Shown here: positions 33,508 to 36,126 of the stretch, in pieces
How the letters are laid out: every line of letters starts with the position of its first letter
How positions within the stretch are numbered: position 1 is the stretch's first letter
Origin: RUG754 sp964345365
GTDB lineage: Bacteria > Bacillota > Clostridia > Peptostreptococcales > Anaerovoracaceae
NCBI GenBank assembly: GCA_964345365.1
Contig: CAYFQR010000016.1
Span: forward strand, 1 to 36,126
Length of the DNA: 36,126 nt
Direction: 5' to 3'
Position numbers and translations under genes: made by a program
Notes under the pieces: model-generated
The model's database searches: none
Told to the model about the DNA's origin: nothing
What the model saw: the letters and a program-made list of their open reading frames with translations, nothing else

Positions 33508-33654
33508 GCAAGACTTATATGGCACCATTATACGATTTTTCGGTTTGCACTAAAAAAAATACGCTAAATAGCCGAAAAATATGGTGAAAACGGGTGCAAA
33601 AATTTTTTTTGCTCTTGATTAAACGCTAAAAATGTGTTTTAATTCTAATGTATG

Positions 33655-33672
33655 TTGTTATAATCTTAACGT
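33655..33672 (+). promoter_or_regulatory. bcd promoter -10 with overlapping putative Rex operator
   Basis: TATAAT at 33659-33664 with TG at 33656-33657 is an extended -10; the -35 region (about 33636-33641) is weak. The 18 bases TTGTTATAATCTTAACGT match the Rex operator pattern TTGTTAA-N4-TTAACAA at 11 of 14 defined positions, with correct spacing, and cover the -10. Rex is the NADH/NAD+-sensing repressor known to control bcd-etf genes in clostridia. The call is by eye. Confidence 0.6.
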
Positions 33673-33726
33673 GGGAGCATAGGTCCTGCGTTCATATAAC
33701 GAATATTATTTCAAGGAGGCTTTTAA

Positions 33727-34869
33727 ATGAACTTTCAACTAACGAAAGAACAAGAATTCGTAAGAAAAATGGTTAGAGAATTCGCAGTCGCTGAAGTTGA
33801 ACCTATAGCAGCTGAACTCGATCAGGAACACAGATTTCCTGTAGAAACAGTTGAGAAAATGGCTAAACTCGGCATCATGGGAATTCCTTTCCCTACCGAA
33901 TGCGGCGGTGCAGGCGGAGATCACATTTCATATGCTATCGCTGTAGAAGAACTCGGAAGAGTTTGCGCTTCTACATCCGTTATAGTATCCGCACACACAT
34001 CACTTTGCTGCTGGCCGATATTCCAATACGGTACGGAAGAACAAAAGAAAAAATACTTACCTGACTTACTCGCAGGCAAGACACTCGGTGCTTTCGGTCT
34101 CACAGAGCCGAACGCAGGTACAGATGCTTCGGGTCAGCAGACAAGAGCTGAACTCGTAGACGGCAACTGGGTTCTTAACGGAGCTAAGTGCTTTATAACA
34201 AACGGCGGATACGCAGACGTATTCGTATGCTTCGCAATGACCGACAAGAAGAAGGGAAATCGCGGAATCACGGCATTCATCATCGAAAAAGGCGATGAAG
34301 GTTTCTCAATCGGTAAGACAGAGGACAAGTTGGGAATCTGCGCATCCTCAACAACAGAGCTTATTTTCCAGAACTGCGTTATCCCTCAGGATAGGCTTTT
34401 AGGAGAAGTGGGCAGCGGATTTAAGATTGCGATGTCAACATTGGACGGCGGACGTATCGGTATCGCTTCGCAGGCTCTCGGTATTGCACAGGGCGCTTTC
34501 GACGTTACGGTTGAATATATGCAGGCAAGAAAACAGTTCGGCAAGAAGCTTTCGCAGTTCCAGGCTCTCGCATTCGGAATGGCTGACCTCAAGACCAGAA
34601 TCGAAGCTGCAAGACTCTTAATCTATAGAGCTGCATATCTTAAAGACAATAACCTTCCGTATGCCGAGCAGGCAGCTATGGCTAAGCTCTATGCATCAGA
34701 AACGGCAATGGATGTTACCGTTAAGTGCGTACAGTACCACGGCGGATACGGATACACAAGAGATTATCCGGTTGAAAGAATGATGAGAGACGCTAAGATT
34801 ACCGAAATCTATGAAGGAACTTCCGAAGTTCAGAGAATGGTAATCGCAGCCAACACATTCAAGAAATAG
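33727..34869 (+). CDS. bcd: Acyl-CoA dehydrogenase, butyryl-CoA dehydrogenase type
   Basis: FAD enzyme that interconverts acyl-CoA and enoyl-CoA; with the linked EtfAB it most likely reduces crotonyl-CoA or a related enoyl-CoA. The 380-residue protein has the standard three-part fold: a helical N-terminus, the flavin-contacting FGLTEPNAGTDASGQQT and CFITNGGYADVFVCFA, then the C-terminal helices with RKQFGKKLSQFQ and YHGGYGYTRDYPVERMMRDAKITEIYEGTSEVQ. The catalytic base is expected at Glu363 in IYEGTSE. AAGGAGG gives a strong start. etfB follows by 20 bases. Crt, Hbd and thiolase genes are not in view, so the exact substrate is not fixed. Confidence 0.93.
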   Translation: MNFQLTKEQEFVRKMVREFAVAEVEPIAAELDQEHRFPVETVEKMAKLGIMGIPFPTECGGAGGDHISYAIAVEELGRVCASTSVIVSAHTSLCCWPIFQYGTEEQKKKYLPDLLAGKTLGAFGLTEPNAGTDASGQQTRAELVDGNWVLNGAKCFITNGGYADVFVCFAMTDKKKGNRGITAFIIEKGDEGFSIGKTEDKLGICASSTTELIFQNCVIPQDRLLGEVGSGFKIAMSTLDGGRIGIASQALGIAQGAFDVTVEYMQARKQFGKKLSQFQALAFGMADLKTRIEAARLLIYRAAYLKDNNLPYAEQAAMAKLYASETAMDVTVKCVQYHGGYGYTRDYPVERMMRDAKITEIYEGTSEVQRMVIAANTFKK

Positions 34870-34889
34870 AGAGCAGGAGGAAAACAGAT

Positions 34890-35696
34890 ATGGCATTTAA
34901 TATTATCGTAAGCGCAAAGCAGGTTCCTGATACTAACGTTATTAAAATCAACCCTAAGACAGGAACATTGATCAGAGACGGCGTTCCGTCAATTCTCAAC
35001 CATGACGACAACAACGCTCTCGAAGAAGCATTAAAAATTAAAGATAAGTACGACGACGTACACATTACGGTTATTTCCATGGGCCCTCCACAGGCGGCTG
35101 ACCTCCTTTTCGAGTGCATCGCCAAGGGAGCTGACGAGGGTATACTCGTTTCCGACAGAGCAGTCGGCGGTTCGGACACATGGGCGACATCAAATGCACT
35201 TGAGGCTGCAGTTCTCAAATGGGTTAAAGAAAACGGCCCTTACGACCTCATCTTTACAGGCCGTCAGGCTATCGACGGAGATACCGCACAGGTTGGCCCT
35301 CAGCTTGCTGAGAAACTCGACCTTCCGCAGGTTTCCTACGTTGAAGAATTCGAAATCGCAGATAACCTCAAGGACATCACGGTAAAAAGACAGCTTGAAG
35401 ACGGATATGAACTCATCGAGATTCAGACTCCTTGTCTTCTTACTACAATCAAAGAATTAAACGAACCGAGATATATGAGCATAAACGGAATCTTTGGTGA
35501 GAAAGACATCAAAGTGTGGAATGCCAAGGATATCGAAGTAGACTTAAATAAGGTTGGACTTGAAGCTTCTCCTACGAATGTTTTCAGATCATTCACACCG
35601 GCACCGAAGGCACCGGGACAGAAGGTAGCGGGAGATTCCGAAAACGAACAGGCAAAGAATCTCTTAATCAATCTTAAAGGCAAGCACATCATCTAA
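34890..35696 (+). CDS. etfB: Electron transfer flavoprotein, beta subunit
   Basis: Small subunit of the flavoprotein that partners acyl-CoA dehydrogenase. The 268-residue product has the family start NIIVSAKQVPDTN, ALKIKDKYDDVHITVISMGPPQA, the nucleotide-binding GRQAIDGDTAQVGPQLAE with the ETF-beta signature region, and PRYMSINGIF. In bifurcating EtfAB the beta subunit carries the bifurcating FAD; the sequence group next to a ferredoxin-fused EtfA fits that. It has AGGAGG upstream and is co-transcribed with bcd and etfA. Confidence 0.95.
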   Translation: MAFNIIVSAKQVPDTNVIKINPKTGTLIRDGVPSILNHDDNNALEEALKIKDKYDDVHITVISMGPPQAADLLFECIAKGADEGILVSDRAVGGSDTWATSNALEAAVLKWVKENGPYDLIFTGRQAIDGDTAQVGPQLAEKLDLPQVSYVEEFEIADNLKDITVKRQLEDGYELIEIQTPCLLTTIKELNEPRYMSINGIFGEKDIKVWNAKDIEVDLNKVGLEASPTNVFRSFTPAPKAPGQKVAGDSENEQAKNLLINLKGKHII

Positions 35697-35713
35697 GTTT
35701 AGGAGGAATAACA

Positions 35714-36126
35714 ATGGCTATAGAAATTATAAAAGAAAAATGTATAGGCTGCGGATTATGCTTTAAGTCCTGCCCGTATGATGCTTTTGAATTCGAACCT
35801 TATGATGGCAATAAGCTTGGTAAGGTTGCAAAAGTAAACTCGAAATGCTCGTTCTGTAATCAGTGTCTCACTGCTTGCAAGTTCGGAGCAATCAAGGAAG
35901 TACAAGCCGGTGAAACAGCTGATTTAAGTGCATATAAGCACATTTGGGTATATGCGGAGCAGAGACACGGCAAGCTTCAGAATGTAGCACTCGAGCTTAT
36001 CGGTGAGGGCCGCAGACTTGCTAAGGATATCTCTGATGACACTCAGGTTTGTGCGGTTTTAGTAGGAAACAACATCGACCATCTCGCTGACGAATGCTCT
36101 ACATACGGAGCGGAGAAGGTGTCCTT
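35714..36126 (+). CDS. etfA: Electron transfer flavoprotein, alpha subunit with N-terminal ferredoxin domain (partial)
   Basis: The first 137 residues are visible; the gene runs off the right edge. Residues 1-60 form a 2[4Fe-4S] ferredoxin domain: CIGCGLCFKSCPYDAF and CSFCNQCLTACKFGAI each give four cysteines. From about residue 75 (HIWVYAEQRHGKLQNVALELIGEGRRLA) the ETF alpha domain begins. Clostridial EtfA with such a domain can pass electrons to ferredoxin or other partners, supporting electron bifurcation. AGGAGG at 35701-35706 marks the start. It completes the bcd-etfB-etfA order seen in butyrate-forming and related anaerobes. Confidence 0.93.
   Translation, partial: MAIEIIKEKCIGCGLCFKSCPYDAFEFEPYDGNKLGKVAKVNSKCSFCNQCLTACKFGAIKEVQAGETADLSAYKHIWVYAEQRHGKLQNVALELIGEGRRLAKDISDDTQVCAVLVGNNIDHLADECSTYGAEKVS

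Larger units (their letters stand above)
33316..33726. other. Gene-free, highly structured stretch between thiI and bcd
   Basis: No credible coding sequence lies in this 411-base stretch. It holds a long imperfect inverted repeat (33323-33507), a second set of interlocking complementary segments (33523-33600) and then the bcd promoter with a putative Rex site. The strength and number of inverted repeats are far above what is seen elsewhere in the window. Confidence 0.7.

Overview
The window looks like chromosomal DNA of an anaerobic, low-to-mid GC member of the Clostridia. The evidence is the infC-rpmI-rplT operon with a Gram-positive style leader, RNase Y, MreBCD/PBP2/RodA without lipopolysaccharide genes, lipoprotein signal peptides, a GGGtGRT gene, a CD1871A-type redox cassette and a Bcd-EtfB-EtfA cluster whose EtfA carries an N-terminal ferredoxin domain. 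Family XIII/Anaerovoracaceae-like is a guess, not a demonstration. No rRNA, tRNA, CRISPR array, prophage or intact insertion sequence was found.

Layout. 1-506: decayed ORF6N-domain gene. 582-1904: promoter, attenuated leader, infC (probable AUU start), rpmI, rplT. 1905-3487: a decayed stretch with an IS3-like end remnant and a broken GGDEF/HD-GYP gene. 3511-5519: rmuC and a metallophosphoesterase lacking one metal ligand. 5607-9915: deoB, a pyrimidine-nucleoside phosphorylase gene, a NifU-like Fe-S scaffold gene and a GGGtGRT gene, closed by a strong terminator. 9934-11690: a three-gene membrane redox cassette (48-aa CXXC protein, NapH-like ferredoxin, TlpA-like lipoprotein) with its own terminator. 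11731-17700: promoter, BMP-family nucleoside-binding lipoprotein, two-domain ABC ATPase, two permeases, then a lipoprotein related to trigger factor. 17809-19639: nrdR, cmk, radC. 19724-26761: cell-shape genes mreB, mreC, mreD, PBP2, a short minD, and rodA inverted. 26852-28560: rny with a near-consensus promoter and a terminator. 28584-33315: MATE transporter pseudogene, cysteine desulfurase, MscS channel, thiI. 33316-33726: a gene-free stretch with a 185-bp inverted repeat, a possible pseudoknot and a putative Rex site on the bcd promoter. 33727-end: bcd, etfB, etfA (cut by the window edge).

How they fit. The BMP-type importer plus pyrimidine-nucleoside phosphorylase and phosphopentomutase make a nucleoside uptake and salvage route ending in pentose 5-phosphates. 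Cysteine desulfurase plus ThiI form a tRNA 4-thiouridine pair. Bcd/EtfAB probably reduce an enoyl-CoA with flavin-based electron bifurcation under NADH/NAD+ control. The two modules with the least described biology are the scaffold-GGGtGRT pair and the CXXC/ferredoxin/TlpA cassette. The left end and the MATE gene show gene decay.
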